From Calvatia gigantea (taxonomy: Eukaryota; Basidiomycota; Agaricomycetes; Agaricales; Lycoperdaceae): a stretch of 64,000 nucleotides of DNA. The notes under the pieces are model-generated. The model saw only the letters and a list, made by a program, of their open reading frames with translations. It did no database searches and was not told the origin of the DNA. The first letter of the stretch is position 1. Each line of letters begins with the position of its first letter. This document shows positions 20,732-32,638 of this stretch, piece by piece. The position numbers and the translations under genes are program-made. The stretch is taken from the NCBI GenBank assembly GCA_025093985.1, contig JACAAK010000009.1, positions 1,674,001-1,738,000 on the forward strand, given 5' to 3'.

Positions 20732-23700
20732 CGACCGCCGCTCACTCGAACCGCGTTAGCACGCTGGTAGAGTTTGAGGAGGCTATGGTCGCTTTCAACC
20801 TGGGAGACAGTGGTGCCTTTGGTCCACTTGATACCCTGTCTGACCCATGTTGTGAACGCGTGCACTACGCACAGCAGTCCTACATGATGCTGACACGTTG
20901 TTACCCGTTCTTGGTTTTTGATCTGGCAAACCGTCATCTTCGGTCTGGTTCGACCGCTTTAGGTCCGCTCCCCATTCTGGGTTGCAGCAGAACTGTTCCG
21001 CTCTGGTTGCTCCACCTCTGTTCTGGTATTCTCACTCTGATCGACGACGACGCTTTGGGCTTTCTGGGATTCTCTTCAGATCTGCCTCAGTAATTTACTA
21101 TATGATGTATCATTTACGCTGAGCACTACGCTCCGCTTTGCTGGTAAATTAGCTGGTCTTCGTGACCGCAATAAATACCGCAGTGTCAGGCAAATTATAA
21201 GCCTTGTGTTCTTGTGTTTCAAGTCGATTGGGCAAGTCCCGCCTTGAGTAGAATAACACACCACGAGCATATACCTGAGCTATTTGACCCACTTAAGCTG
21301 GCAGTCATAAGCCGCTAAGGCCCGCTTAATTAAATAAAGCTGGGATATAGAAAATATCTTTGAGAAGTCCGTCGTTTGTTCCTTCGCTTCAGGCTTCAAC
21401 GCTTTACCCCTTCCACGTCTATTCGACCACCGCTTTACTCTTTCTACGGATAGCTCATGCGCTATAAGCGCTTTATGCCACGCTAAGGCAGTGGGCCGCC
21501 GCATTTGCAGCGCTTACGTTGCAGCAGCATTTGCAGCATTCGCAAAAATATCCAAAGAAGATAGCAAGGAGAAGAACGCTAATCGCGTCCTTGCAGCTGG
21601 GAAATAAGGGGAGAAGGATAATGAGCTGGTAATACCGCCATTATGTCGTTTCAGGAAATACTTCAGAATATAGTTTAAATATGTCGCTGGCTCGAGCGAC
21701 TGCCGCCATATACTATTTCTCTTATAGAGGAGCTGCGTCGCTATATATCGCGCCCTGCTTCTAGCATCAACGTTCCTTCACTTGTGTTAAGCGCATGTTC
21801 ACGCGCCCAAGTTTGAAGACCTGTTTTAAGTCAGAGCATGGACGAGCACATTAAAATGCTTTGTCCGCCAACTACAGGAATAACAATGATTGCTTTAAGG
21901 AAGTTTGACTTCATGAAAGTCGCCGTCCAAAATTAGGACTTGAGCGCACCATCTAGCAACTATAATTGAGAAAGAGGATGTGTACAGCACCATACGATGC
22001 AACACGCCGACGAATTCCTTAAGAAATCCTTTAGACCGCTCTTTACGAAGCTTGGCGCCGGAGGAGTTCTTGAGTCGCCATCTTCGGATGTCGCTGACCT
22101 TGATACCAATGGATGGATATACGGTAGTACTTTCGACTTCATACTCCTTGATAAATGCTACGAATAACGGTGTGCCGCGTGAGATGTAAGCGCTGGCTAT
22201 AAATCCTTTTCTATGCAACAAGTGAGAAATCCTTGCGGATCATATGAAGATGATAGCGGGAGCAAGTTGCTCTATTCACTAGAGAAGAATATCCTTTGAA
22301 GGATCTCGTGAATCGCATCATTGTAAAGAAAGGAAATTACGACACGTCTAGGAATTAGCAGAATAGCTCCCAACGTATAACGGTTGAGCTTCAGCACTAT
22401 GTCACCAGAATTGATTCTTAGACCTCGCTGTTTTATATTAGGCTTGAGGCAAGAAACTGGAATCCTACGGGAACGACAAGTCTGAACTGCTTTCACATTC
22501 CAGCATTAGTCTATGACATTAGGGATAAAAATTTGTAGCGCCACATTAGTGTGCGGCCGATCTATATCGAGAAAATCTTATAACGTATGCCCTCGAGCGT
22601 AATGCTTTTGAGGCAATCGTTGAAGGTCACCACCTTTGCAATAAGTCATGCAGAGCTGTACTTGTTCACCCAATCTCATCGTTGTACACGAACTTGCGAT
22701 TATAAGCAAGGAGATGAATGGTTGTTGAACATTACGCCTACTAGACTATATCGTTTGACATCATCGAACAGAACTTCCCAAGATTATGCCTTCTTCACTC
22801 GTCTTTTATGACTTGTCAAGATGAATGCATTATTTCATTGCCACTCTGGATTATTTCACAAGGGAAATTGCATTAGTACCTTTATCCAGAATTCTTATAC
22901 GAATATCCTCGTCCTTGAGCGTAATACTCGGACTTGAAGGAATTGCTTATCGTCCATTACGACGCTACTCTATGACTTCTCATCTCATGATGATAGTTGT
23001 CCTCCTTCGAAAGAAGTTATGAGGCTCTAAGATTCATTTGAGAAACCTCTACAGTATAGCTGACAACGGCCAATGTCGCAACTGATTATGGAGGAGAGTT
23101 CGTCTAAATAAGAGCAATAGCAAACATTCGTGGCATGAATAACCCACTTAAACCTCCTACTCCCAATGCTTTCGCAACGGTTGATGTAGAAAGACTGATC
23201 CGCACTACACTTTGAGAGCTTAAAAGCTTTATGGCAACGGGAAGGTCTTACCCGTCTCAGTGATAGTTAGCGTTGACTAGAGCGTAACGCGCCAGTCCAA
23301 GCGTTTATAGTGGAAGACACTTAATCGTGTAAATCAAGGGATAAACCATTAATTTGGTTCTGTACTGTGGGTTTGGCTTCGCGGCGCATCAGTTAACATG
23401 ATGACCGTCCAAACATGATCGCTTATTCGGGATGTAACATACCTCGATCGTTTGATCAACGAGAACTTTTGAGTTCAAGCGGCATACAGAAAGGCTTAAC
23501 GTTCTACGAACAATCCACATTTGGATGCCTTACTCGATGAAGGAATATACCCTTTAAACGTCATGATTTAGCAACTGGATAGCAGTAACCAGTTCATTTG
23601 CAAAGAAGAGAGCAAAACCTGCACGAAGCAAGAGATAGCAATTTCTTTATCCGCCATCTTTAGATGTCGCAGGATATATTCCATTAAACTCCACAATCAC

Positions 23701-24760
23701 CTCCTGATTCCTTTCCATTTCCATTCGAGAAATCTCCGCCCACCATATCCTATGTCTTACGCTGACATATTCGCCAATTTGATGCATAATATGCGCATCC
23801 TTTACAGGATTTCTACTGCTTGAAAAAGGCTTGTAGTATCATAGATTTGCTGGCTCAAGTGACTGCCGCAGCCGATTGATCTACATAACCGTAAAAAGTG
23901 ACGGCCTTGGAAACGCTGGTTGAAATGCATTGCACAATTGAACCTGACTAGGAAAGACCGCACTGTTCATTACGCGGGTCACCTACAGGAAGACTATAAT
24001 GGATTAGGCGTTCAATTTCAAAAGAAGAACTCGTTTGGGCTCACCGACTAGAGTTGGACAAGCATAAGACTTACTACGCGTTCACGCTAGCGTCTACCAG
24101 AAAAGCGCAACAGCTCGGATATATCATCCTAAAAATATGTGATGGTTACACCTCCATATGAGCTTTCGCCTCGCATAGCTTAACAAACTTGCGAGAAAAA
24201 TCTTTTATTTCTGGAATTGCATCGATAATGATCCGCCATTAACAATGCGCGTAGACATTTAAATCGAAAAACACTCGTCGTTGAGGGAGGAGTACAGTAA
24301 AACAAGTTCTTAACGATTAAAGCTTTCAATGGCTACACTTTGCCGGTCCGTCTTAATTGATGTGCGCCGCGGTGGTTCGTAACATGATAAACACTCTCTA
24401 AAGCCCTAAAAAGCGATATGATTGAGTAACATGTATTAGGAAACTTAACATGCTGAAAAGCATGGAGGAGAACAACGGATACAGCATTCTTACTCCAAAT
24501 CCGATGACCGCCTTATCCTGCGCCTAACAGCAAAGGAACTTCATTAAGTTGAAGGCATCGCTTTTGTGATTCAATTCTCCAGTTATCCGCGCATGTGAGA
24601 AATGCTTAGCGTTGATGACAAAACTGCTTTTGCAGACTGGATGAGAAGATACACTGGAATAATCTGAAGAGCTTCGGCTTACCAGATAAGAAGAGAGTTT
24701 GAATGACACCAGACGAGCACTATAAGTGTTACATGGAAGGAATCTTCAATCCTTGATTGA
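20732..24760 (+). other. Copia1 interior, degenerate and without usable ORFs
   Basis: About 4 kb of sequence with stops in all frames. A weak trace of a copia-type integrase may lie near 23070-23220, where one frame reads TDYGGEFV and further on a phrase ending RLIRTTL; I give this little weight. A roughly 20-bp motif close to TGGCTCGAGTGACTGCCGC recurs near 21687, 23850, 24868, 24904 and, more degenerate, 25798. A roughly 95-bp segment at 23826-23925 is a divergent direct repeat of 25774-25872. The part after about 23680 is shared with the copy at 57830. Confidence 0.55.
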
Positions 24761-24769
24761 GCTGGATTT

Positions 24770-25660
24770 AATCCGCCTTCATACGATTACGCTGGACTTA
24801 TCCGCATTTTCCGAAACCACTTCGTCGACTTCGCTTTGACAATAAAGTCTAACGAATCCGCAACCAGATGGCTCGAGTGACTGCCGCGATGCGATGTAAC
24901 TAGCTGGCTCGAGTGACTGCCGCAACATGATACTGATTCCTACGTCATTGCGAGCCCTCCTCTTCGGAGTTGATGGGGAAACACAAAGGATATGATATTC
25001 CTTTCCGCCTTCATACGAAGACGCTTGGATAAAAATATTAGGTTTAGAAATATCCCTTTCCGCCACAGTCGCTGGAAAAATATATTCATAGGACTTTCAA
25101 TTGTTCCTATCGCCTCTCGCGAGTCGCTGATAAAACAACTGGGGAGTTATCCCCGCCGACGTCTCAAGTCGAGCGTCTTAGGCAAAAATAACATTAGGAA
25201 ATTATTCCTTCCTCCTCTAACGAGCTGTAGGAGAAAATATTATAAGGTTTACGCTTTTACCTTTCCACCTCTTACGAGTCGTTGGATAAAATAAATCAGG
25301 AACATATTCCTTCATACTCGCTTAAGAGTCGACTGTAAAAATATGGCAGGAACTTATTCCTTTTAAAAGATAAAAATAAGATAGGGTCTAACGATCCTTT
25401 CTCTCTTTTACAAGATCGAGGAAAAACTTCATAGGTTTTGAATGTAACCTTCCGTCTCTTCGTGAGTCTACGGTAAAACATCTACATGGAATTTATCCAT
25501 CCGCCTCAAATCGAGAGTCCGGAAAAATATACAGGGTCAACTTCAAGATCCTTCCACCTCTTCGGAGTTGAATGGAAAAACAAATAAGGGACTTAATCGT
25601 TCCTCCCTCCTTTTCGGAGTTGATGGGAAATAACAAAAAGTGTGTATGCATTCCTTGGGA
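24770..25660 (+). repeat. Degenerate tandem array of paired hairpins in Copia1
   Basis: About 12-14 imperfect units of roughly 45-65 bp. Each has a first inverted repeat such as CCTCTTCGGAG, CTCTTACGAG, CTCGCGAG or CTTCATACGAAG, then an A-rich stretch (TGGAAAAATA), then a second inverted repeat such as AGGAACATATTCCT, AGGAAATTATTCCT or GGGAC..GTTCC. The loops and arms vary while complementarity persists. The copy at 59150-59760 lacks two adjacent units, so whole units are gained or lost. No coding frame explains it. Confidence 0.65.
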
Positions 25661-26327
25661 CTGAATCCTTAATCCGCATCGGCCGAAATGCCTTTTGCAT
25701 GGAGGAAAATTGCATGAGACCACTTCCATTTGCGAATCCATTAATTTGGAATTTGTTCGAGTTAAATCAGAACAAGGCTTGTAGCATCATTGCTTCGCCG
25801 GCTCACAGGACTGCCGCGGTTTATTGGTCTACATAACCGCAAAGTGACGGCCTTGGTTACGCTGGCTTAATAATGCCGCTTTCCTGATCTCACAATAATC
25901 GCATGCTGAATAAGCAAAAATGGTTTTTGAATTTCGCACCTACGCGGAAAAACAGACTTGTTGAACGCTTCGAAAGAATTGCCGTTTACAATTTCTGGAG
26001 GAGCCTTTTTAGGCTTTCCTACTCCTTACTCTTAGACGAAAGTCGCAGCGAGTTAGTCGCAGGAGTTCAAAAGTTGAGTTAAAGGATATTTGATAGCTCA
26101 AAGCAATTGTCGTTGCGTCCTTTATGGCCATCATAGCAAACGCTAGCATCAATTCCTCTCCGCCACAGGAATGCTTCTCCAACTTTCAAAAAGCTGGTTA
26201 AATCCGCATGATCGTTGATGACTCCGACATCTGATGTTCGGCTCTGCCGCTCTTTTGTTGAAGATTCCAATGTCTAAGTCTGGTTTCAATACCGCTAGAT
26301 TATTGAAGCGTTAATCTTCCCCCCTTC

Positions 26328-26340
26328 AAGTGAGGAGGAG
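26328..26340 (+). promoter_or_regulatory. Copia1 polypurine tract
   Basis: AAGTGAGGAGGAG immediately before the 3' LTR, expected to prime plus-strand DNA synthesis. The copy at 60462-60475 keeps it with one change, and the reversed copy at 63635 keeps it exactly. Confidence 0.7.
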
Positions 26341-26883
26341 TGTTGAATCTCGCTCCGTACCACTACGTTGGTTCAGTCTATTTATAGCTGAAACGGGGTT
26401 CGAGTATTTCACCTTCAGAGGGTCGATAATAACGGACACTATTATGGACTACGCATGTAGGATACCGCACTGTAAGTAGCAGGTAGATACTACACATGGA
26501 ACCTTCTAGTACATGCGGACATGCACAGTATGCACACATTATGCTACTGGTAGTTAGACCTCACCCGTATAAGGGTTTAGAGTGCACAGACCAGGGACTA
26601 ATAGTATATAATACCTATGTAGATTCCCTGTATGTAATCCTTTTGGATACGCCCTTCGGGGTAAGACACTATGTCTTCTCTCCTCTACGCTAGCTTCTCT
26701 AAGCATCGCTTCCCTTCTTCTCAAGACTCTCTGAGTACGATGGTATAAGCAGGACTATGTCCGCTACCATGCGCCTCTCCTACTGGACCGTCTCCCGGAT
26801 GAATACGACTACCCTCCACCGCTGACGCCTACACGCTAAGGTAGTGTGAACTTATATTGGGATGTCTACTCGTTCTCTCAACA
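26341..26883 (+). repeat. Copia1 3' LTR
   Basis: 543 bp, one visible difference from the 5' LTR (in a CpG), followed by the second ACATG duplication. Confidence 0.93.
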
Positions 26884-28345
26884 ACATGGAGTCGGGAATG
26901 TGGAGCTGGAGCTTAATGCCCTCAGCGACCGCCTTGTGGGCCCACTCATCAATGATAGTGACATCCTTCAGAGTGGGAGCAAAGTTGGTGAGCAGGGACC
27001 ACGAGTTGGCTGTGCTCGATTGGACAGACTTGATCCGACACCGGACACGAGCCTGGACAAGACCTCTGTTGATGACTTCAATGAAGTGGTTGGTTTGAGG
27101 GCAGGGGGAGCCTTCCGGAATGGCCACCGCTGTCATGAGAAGTTGTCGACAGTTGGGACCAGCCGTGACATTATCAGGATACTTGGACTTGCCTTGCGCT
27201 GAGGGTTCTGCTTCGCAAGCCATCGCAATGACTCGTTTGGGCTCAAGCTCTGGGAAGGACTGCGCAACTCGCACAGCCGTAACCACAGGGATCTGGGCGG
27301 ACTTGCCCTTGCCAGAGGAAGAGAGTGTCTGCGCGTATGAGGACGGCATCGCCTTCTTCTTCTTGGTGATGTTAAGAGGGTGCACTGGTCCAGGTTGGAC
27401 TTGGGTGCTCCTCCACTATTGCTACAGGGCAAGGCATTTCGCCTCTGCATTCTTTTGAATCGACTCGACAAGGTCCCGCTCACGACAAGCAGGGCAGACA
27501 GGCTGAATCGGAGGTGGCGGCATGGGAGCTCTAACTGGCTTCGATCTACCTGATCTAGGGGTGGAGCCTCCCATGTCGGCGTCAACATTGCCCGAGCCAG
27601 ACAGCCAGGGCGGAGGAGTAGCTCTCCTGGCTGGCAGGGGTTGAGCATAGCGAGAGGCAATGTTGGCCACAGCGTGACCCCCAAGCCAACTCAGATTGGA
27701 TTGACTAGTTGGAGAGCGATCCAATCAGCCATTATTAGCCAGGGACTGGACAAACGCCAAGGCGGCGCCCAGTACCACTGTAGTAGATTCCACATTAAGC
27801 GGCATAGTATGCACGGACCTGAACCAGGAGGCCAGGTTGTGCAGGGATTTGGCTGTGCCTTGGACGTCCACAGTGAGGTGTTCTTCGTCACCTGCCAACA
27901 CCATTACGGATGGAGTATACTCCAAATCACTGAATGACTCCACTGACATATCTCTGCCAGTGGAGCTCCCAGGGGGATCGGTGACGATCACAGAGGCAGC
28001 GGCCCCAGGGGCCACCACCTCATCCTTGTCATCATCGAAAGGGTCCGCCATCTCCATTGGCGCAGGAGAGGGGGAGGTTGCATGAGAGGGAGCATGGGAC
28101 CGAGGTCAGGCGGTTCCACTCGAGGAGGCTGTTGATGGCGGCCGTACTGTGATCGGGACGGCAGCATATCGTTGGCGCGTGCCCTCCCCAGAGGAGGCCT
28201 GGGTCGAGGCGCGGGTTTGGTAGCAGGGCTGTGGCTGCTGGGAGCCCACACCCGGAATACAAGCAATCAGGTCAGGGGACAATTGCGGGGGAACTGGGTT
28301 GTCAGCCCACGGGTCATTTAATGAGCTGGGTGGCCTGCGGCTCAT
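26884..28345 (-). pseudogene. LINE copy D ORF1, N-terminal half
   Basis: Starts at an ATG at 28343-28345 (MSRRPPSSLNDPW) and stays in one frame to the Copia1 insertion. Stops at 28106, 27725 and 27422 interrupt it; the first two fit CGA-to-TGA change. It contains a Pro-rich region, a CPACRERDLVESIQK segment, a basic stretch ITKKKKAMPSS and then a domain ending GIKLQLHIPDSM that joins across Copia1 to SYIRIMDIPF. Structural protein binding LINE RNA; the N-terminal region is probably disordered. Confidence 0.78.
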
Positions 28346-28369
28346 ACCAGTGAGTAAATCAGCAACTAG
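28346..28369 (-). other. LINE copy D 5' UTR remnant
   Basis: Short stretch upstream of ORF1, ending in the ACTAG duplication (28365-28369) of the adjacent solo LTR. The continuation of the flank, 28766-28853, shows nothing recognisable and may be more of this 5' UTR. Confidence 0.4.
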
Positions 28370-28760
28370 TGTTGAAGGGAGCGCGTAGGGGAATGTCTGG
28401 CAGTCCTAACACCAAAGAAACAATGCGACTTGATAGGGAGAATCTCGAGAAAAATGTGTTTTATTGAACACCAGTCCTGTGGACTGTTGTAAGAGGCTAA
28501 GTACAAAACAGAAAATTGTCCTACTTACCTGTGGACTGTTGTAAGAGGCTAAAGAGCCAGAAAGCGTCCACAGGTGTTCTAACTAAGTCCAACCATCATG
28601 TGACCAAGTCACATGATCACAAAAGCATCCATTGTGGCTCTAAGTCCACATCTCTATGTATAAGTCCATATCTCCTTGGACAACTCCACAAGTGTCCTAC
28701 CAAACCTTGGAGCCCTGACTCAGGAGAGTCCATCTAACACTGTCTGGAGCACTCCTGACA
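28370..28760 (-). repeat. Solo LTR, Copia2 family (variant, 391 bp)
   Basis: Reads TGTTGAAGGG to TCCTGACA on the plus strand and is flanked by ACTAG at 28365-28369 and 28761-28765. Its orientation is minus by comparison with the LTR at 35529. It holds a 25-bp direct repeat (28476-28500 and 28528-28552, period 52) and a perfect 10-bp hairpin at 28595-28617. The flank reads as minus-strand LINE D 5' region. Confidence 0.78.
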
Positions 28761-28866
28761 ACTAGGGACGTGCCCTAGCCAAGCGTTGGGGTTGTGGTGT
28801 ATTTGATGCGACTAGACTACAGTAACCGTCCTGTTGATGGTGGTGGTTGCTGGAAAAGGAAGGTGA

Positions 28867-30055
28867 TTTTTTTTTTTTTTTTTTTAAATCATGGCTTGCA
28901 CCAATTTATAACGTGGTGCCCAATTGCAGTCCACATGTAGCTAAGTACAAAGCCCCAACTACAAAGTCTGATGAGTTAAGAGTAATCTACTGTTCAGAAG
29001 CAATCCAACCCAACCCAAGTGCTAACCCAGACCAGACCAGACCACCTCCTACTTGCTAAACCCCCTAGTTCCCCGAAATGCCCATCACACTGAAGAAGAC
29101 CCAGTTGCCCAGGTCTTGTAGTGTACACCCAGTGATGCACCGTTGCTCTGCGATGGTGCCCTGATCATCCCTCAAGAGGCAGACCCAGCAGCAGTGGCGG
29201 CCGAGTGCCCTCAAGAGGACAAGTGTAATCAGGAGAGCCAGCGCAAGGAGCCCCCGCTTGGAGCCGCCTTACCCCCAACTTCCCAGATGAAAGGGTATCA
29301 GCCCAGTCCCGATCCAGAGCAGCTCAGCAAGCAGGGTAGCAACTCGAAGCATCGCCTGGACGGCACCCAAGAAAGCAGCTGAGCAGGACGAACCCGCACC
29401 GCCACCTGGGGACCCCACCCCTGTTGTTCACACCTTTGCCCCCCACAAAGCCCCCAACCAGGCCCAGGAAAGGAGCACCACTAGCCGAGGCCAGAAGCAC
29501 CCCCCAGGGACCCCACCCCTGTTGCCTTACAACTTCCCCACCCAGTAGGCCGGAAGACCAATGACCCCACAGGAGCCCCCCGCGCACACCAGCTCAACCG
29601 ATCCCAGCATCATCTGGTCTGAACACAAAGGCCCCAGGGTTTGCATTCAGGAAATCAATCAGCTCACGAATGGTCTGAGGAGGTCTGTCAAGTTCCCTTT
29701 TGTGGTTGGGACACCTGACAAATATGTGATAGTGCCCCTCGAGAGCGGCACCACACGAGCAGCCAACGCCTTCGTTAGGAAAGAATCACACTCGGTACGA
29801 CCCAATCGGAGCATGACCTGTGACGGCATGCATGGCCCTCACACATAGCGAGTTAGAACCGCTAACATGAGGGAGCCAAGGCCCACCAGAAAGGTAGGTT
29901 GGCTTCCCCGGAATAGATGGATCCGCCCCGGAGGCAAGATCCATGTTGCTACGCCCCTTGTAAGAAGAGGTGGAGTACAGCTGACACCATGACTCCAGAA
30001 CATCGTCGACCACCTCCTTGTGCAGGCGGGCAATAGAAGTGAACGGCCTCAGGCC
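28867..30055 (-). mobile_element. LINE copy G, 5'-truncated, inserted into LINE H
   Basis: Minus-strand LINE with poly(T) at 28867-28885, the family 3' UTR and the end of ORF2. It is flanked by a perfect 13-bp duplication AAAAGGAAGGTGA (28854-28866 and 30056-30068). Removing it joins 28866 to 30069, where plus-strand LINE H coding begins. Confidence 0.93.
29594..30055 (-). pseudogene. LINE copy G ORF2 C-terminus
   Basis: Reads from GLRPFTSIARLHKEVVDDVLESW to the family stop at 29594-29596, with a TGA at 29786-29788 after GSYRV where other copies have an arginine codon. Contains only the region after RNase H and the C-terminal Cys/His cluster. Confidence 0.82.
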
Positions 30056-30068
30056 AAAAGGAAGGTGA

Positions 30069-32638
30069 TTATGCATTACTGGACGCATTGCTTGAGTCTG
30101 AGAAAGACAACTTTGACATCATTTTCATCCAGGAGCCTCCCTGGCGAACGATTAGATCCGCCCCCTCGACACTTGATGCCGAGGGTGAGCCTGTCATCAG
30201 AGCACCTAAGCACCCTGAATGGTTGTATATGGTGCGGCCGGCCTCCTCGGTGGAGGAACAAGATCGTCCGTGTGTCATGGCTTATGTCCACACACAGATT
30301 AGGAGACTGAGGCCATCGCTTAGGCAGGACCTCATTGATCACTGTGATGTGATGGTTGTATCCATCTTCAATCATGGTCGTGAGCGCCACTTTTTGAATG
30401 TATATTTGGATGATGAGCATACTGCGATTGGGCTTCTCTATGAGAAGCATGATTCCTTACCCCAGATGCACTACATGGGGGGTGATTTCAATTGCCATTC
30501 GCGTAAGTGGGACGATAATGTTCTGCATCACCACCGACCTGCCCAGCAGCTTCTTGAAGCTGCCGATGACCTCAGCCTTGGGATCTGGTTGCCAGATTCT
30601 AGGGCTTCTACTCATGTTCCTCAAGATCCGACCAAACGCTAATCAGTGATTGATCTGATCTTCATCTCCAATCTTAGATGGCGCATCACCCGCCCTGAGA
30701 TCAGGTCGGATCTTACAGGCCCGTCGGATCACCATCCACTGGCTATTACAGTCCCTATCTGCCCTGAAGACATCACGAATGTCAGAAGGGCATTTCCCAA
30801 GAACTCTGAAGCAACCACTGAATTGCAGTTCCTGGACGAGATCAGAGAAGGGGTGTATGATCTTTGGGATCGTCCCCTCAAATCCACACGGGACGTTAAT
30901 ATTCTGGCATCAGCCATCAGGTTGGTGTTCTCTGCAGCATGGCATCGCCACACTGTGGAGATGCACATATCTGCGAAGTCTCAACCCTGGTGGGATGAGG
31001 ATTGCAGTATCACCCTCCAGGTACACAGAGACTCCTCTGACCCTGCGGACTGGAAGGCTTTTCAATGTGTTGTCGCATCTAAAAAGTGCAAGTTCTTTGA
31101 TGATAAGATTGAGGAAATTGCTGAGACCAACAAGCGCCCCTGGGACCTCATGGAATGGGTCAAGGCACACAAGTTGCCTGTGTGCGAGGTGATCTCCTAC
31201 CAAGGGGAGCCTTGTCACACTATGGACTCCTTATGGGAGGCCCTTCACGGTACCTACAACTCCGCCTCTGGGTGGGAGTGCGATACCCCCATCATTGATC
31301 CACTCCCTGTGCTTCCTCGCAGGGAATGGGTTGACTTCTCAGACAAGGAACTGGTAGATGCTTTGTCTGCTTGCTCCAAGGTCTCTGCCCCAGGCCCCGA
31401 CCATGTTACATGGCGGATGCTCAAACAGATCGTGTTGGGGGACTCCCTGCCAGTCTTTGTATGTCTAGCTAGTGCCTGCGTTCGCCTGGGCTGCTGGCTG
31501 GAGTATTTCAAGGAATCTATGTCAGTTGTTATTCCCAAGCTGGGTAAACCTGCGTACTCCACTCCCAAGGCTTTTAGGCCTATTGTACTTCTCAACACGC
31601 TGGGTAAGCTGTTTGAGAAAATGATTGCAACTAGGCTCCAATTTGATTTGGTCAAATTTGGGGTCTTTCATCCTAATCAGCTCAGAGGTGTTATCCAAAG
31701 ATCCACCGAAGATGCTGGCCTGATGCTGACCCACATCGTAAGAGCGGGTTGGTCTAAGGGCCTCAAGACTAGCGTTGTGGTGTTTGACATAGCGCAGTTC
31801 TTCCCCTCATTGCACCATGACATGCTGGTAGCGATGCTCCACAAGCAAGGATTCACCCCTGAGCTGGTCGAATTCTTTGCGTACTACCTGGTGGGACGGA
31901 AGACCCAGTATTGCTGGGATTTCTTCAAGTCTGCACCATTTCCATCTGATGTGGGGGTAGGCCAGGGTTCTGCCCTTTCCCCCGTCCTCTTGGCCTTGTA
32001 CATTGCTCCATTGATGTGGCTTTTTGACAGGAAGGCATCCCAGCTAGGGACGACTCTTCTGTCATATGTAGATGATGGGACCATCATCTCCCAATTTAAG
32101 GATTGGGGATCTAACCTTGTGGCCCTTAAGGAGGCATATGGTATTATTTTCCGGCTCTTTGAGTGCTTCGCCTTGGTACTTGAACATGACAAGTCCAAGG
32201 TATTTCACTTCTCCTGTAAGTATGGGGATGAAAATCCACCTATTGACCTGGGCTTTGCCCCGTTCACGGGTGATACACCACTGCAACCCAAACCCTACTG
32301 GAGGTACTTGGGCTTCTACTTCAACCATGCCCTGACTTTCAAAGAGCATGTTCGTTACTACTCCACCAAAGCTCTGTCTATGGTGAAAGCCATGAAGATG
32401 CTTGGTAACTCTACGAGGGGCTTGCAGCCTATGCAGAAGCACCTCTTATATTGGTCGTATATTGTTCCTATTGCGACGTACGGCTTCAAACTTTGGTTCT
32501 TCAAGGGGTCCCACTGTAAGGTGGCCCTTAAGAGTCTTAATGTCATGCAGCGACGGGCGGCCCTGTGGATTACGGGGGTGTTCCGGACTGCTCCTACGGG
32601 GGCTGTGGAGTCTTTCGCAGGCCTCATACCTATCCAGC
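30069..32638 (+). pseudogene. LINE copy H ORF2: endonuclease + reverse transcriptase
   Basis: Endonuclease motifs: DNFDIIFIQEPPW, YMGGDFNCHSRKWDD, DLIFISN and GPSDHHPL, so the S-D-H catalytic triad is intact, unlike copy D. RT motifs: APGPDHVTWRML, FRPIVLLNTLGKLFEKM, VFDIAQFFPSLHHDM, GVGQGSALSPVL and SYVDDG near 32066. A single TAA at 30640-30642 lies between KR and SVIDLIF, where copy D reads CAA. Otherwise the frame runs to the solo LTR at 32639. Enzymatic role: nicking target DNA and copying LINE RNA from the nick. Confidence 0.92.

Larger units (their letters stand above)
20177..26883 (+). mobile_element. Copia1: LTR element with non-coding interior (LARD-like)
   Basis: 543-bp LTRs at both ends, flanked by the 5-bp duplication ACATG (20172-20176 and 26884-26888) inside LINE D ORF1. 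The LTRs differ at one base that I can find (CGCATGG versus CACATGG), so insertion is recent. A primer-binding site GGTTATGGGCCC follows the 5' LTR and a purine tract AAGTGAGGAGGAG precedes the 3' LTR, so orientation is plus. No ORF longer than about 130 codons lies between. Related interiors occur at 57830-60475 and 63635-64000. I infer a non-autonomous element moved by a partner's enzymes; the PBS type suggests Ty1/copia affinity. Confidence 0.85.

Noticed and set aside
20698..21093. 131-codon ORF at the start of the Copia1 interior as a gag gene
   Set aside because: It begins inside the LTR, has no gag motif or zinc knuckle, and is not followed by pol. It may be a remnant but I cannot support it.
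24770..25660. CRISPR array
   Set aside because: Units are degenerate along their whole length with no constant repeat and unique spacers, and the context is a eukaryotic retrotransposon.
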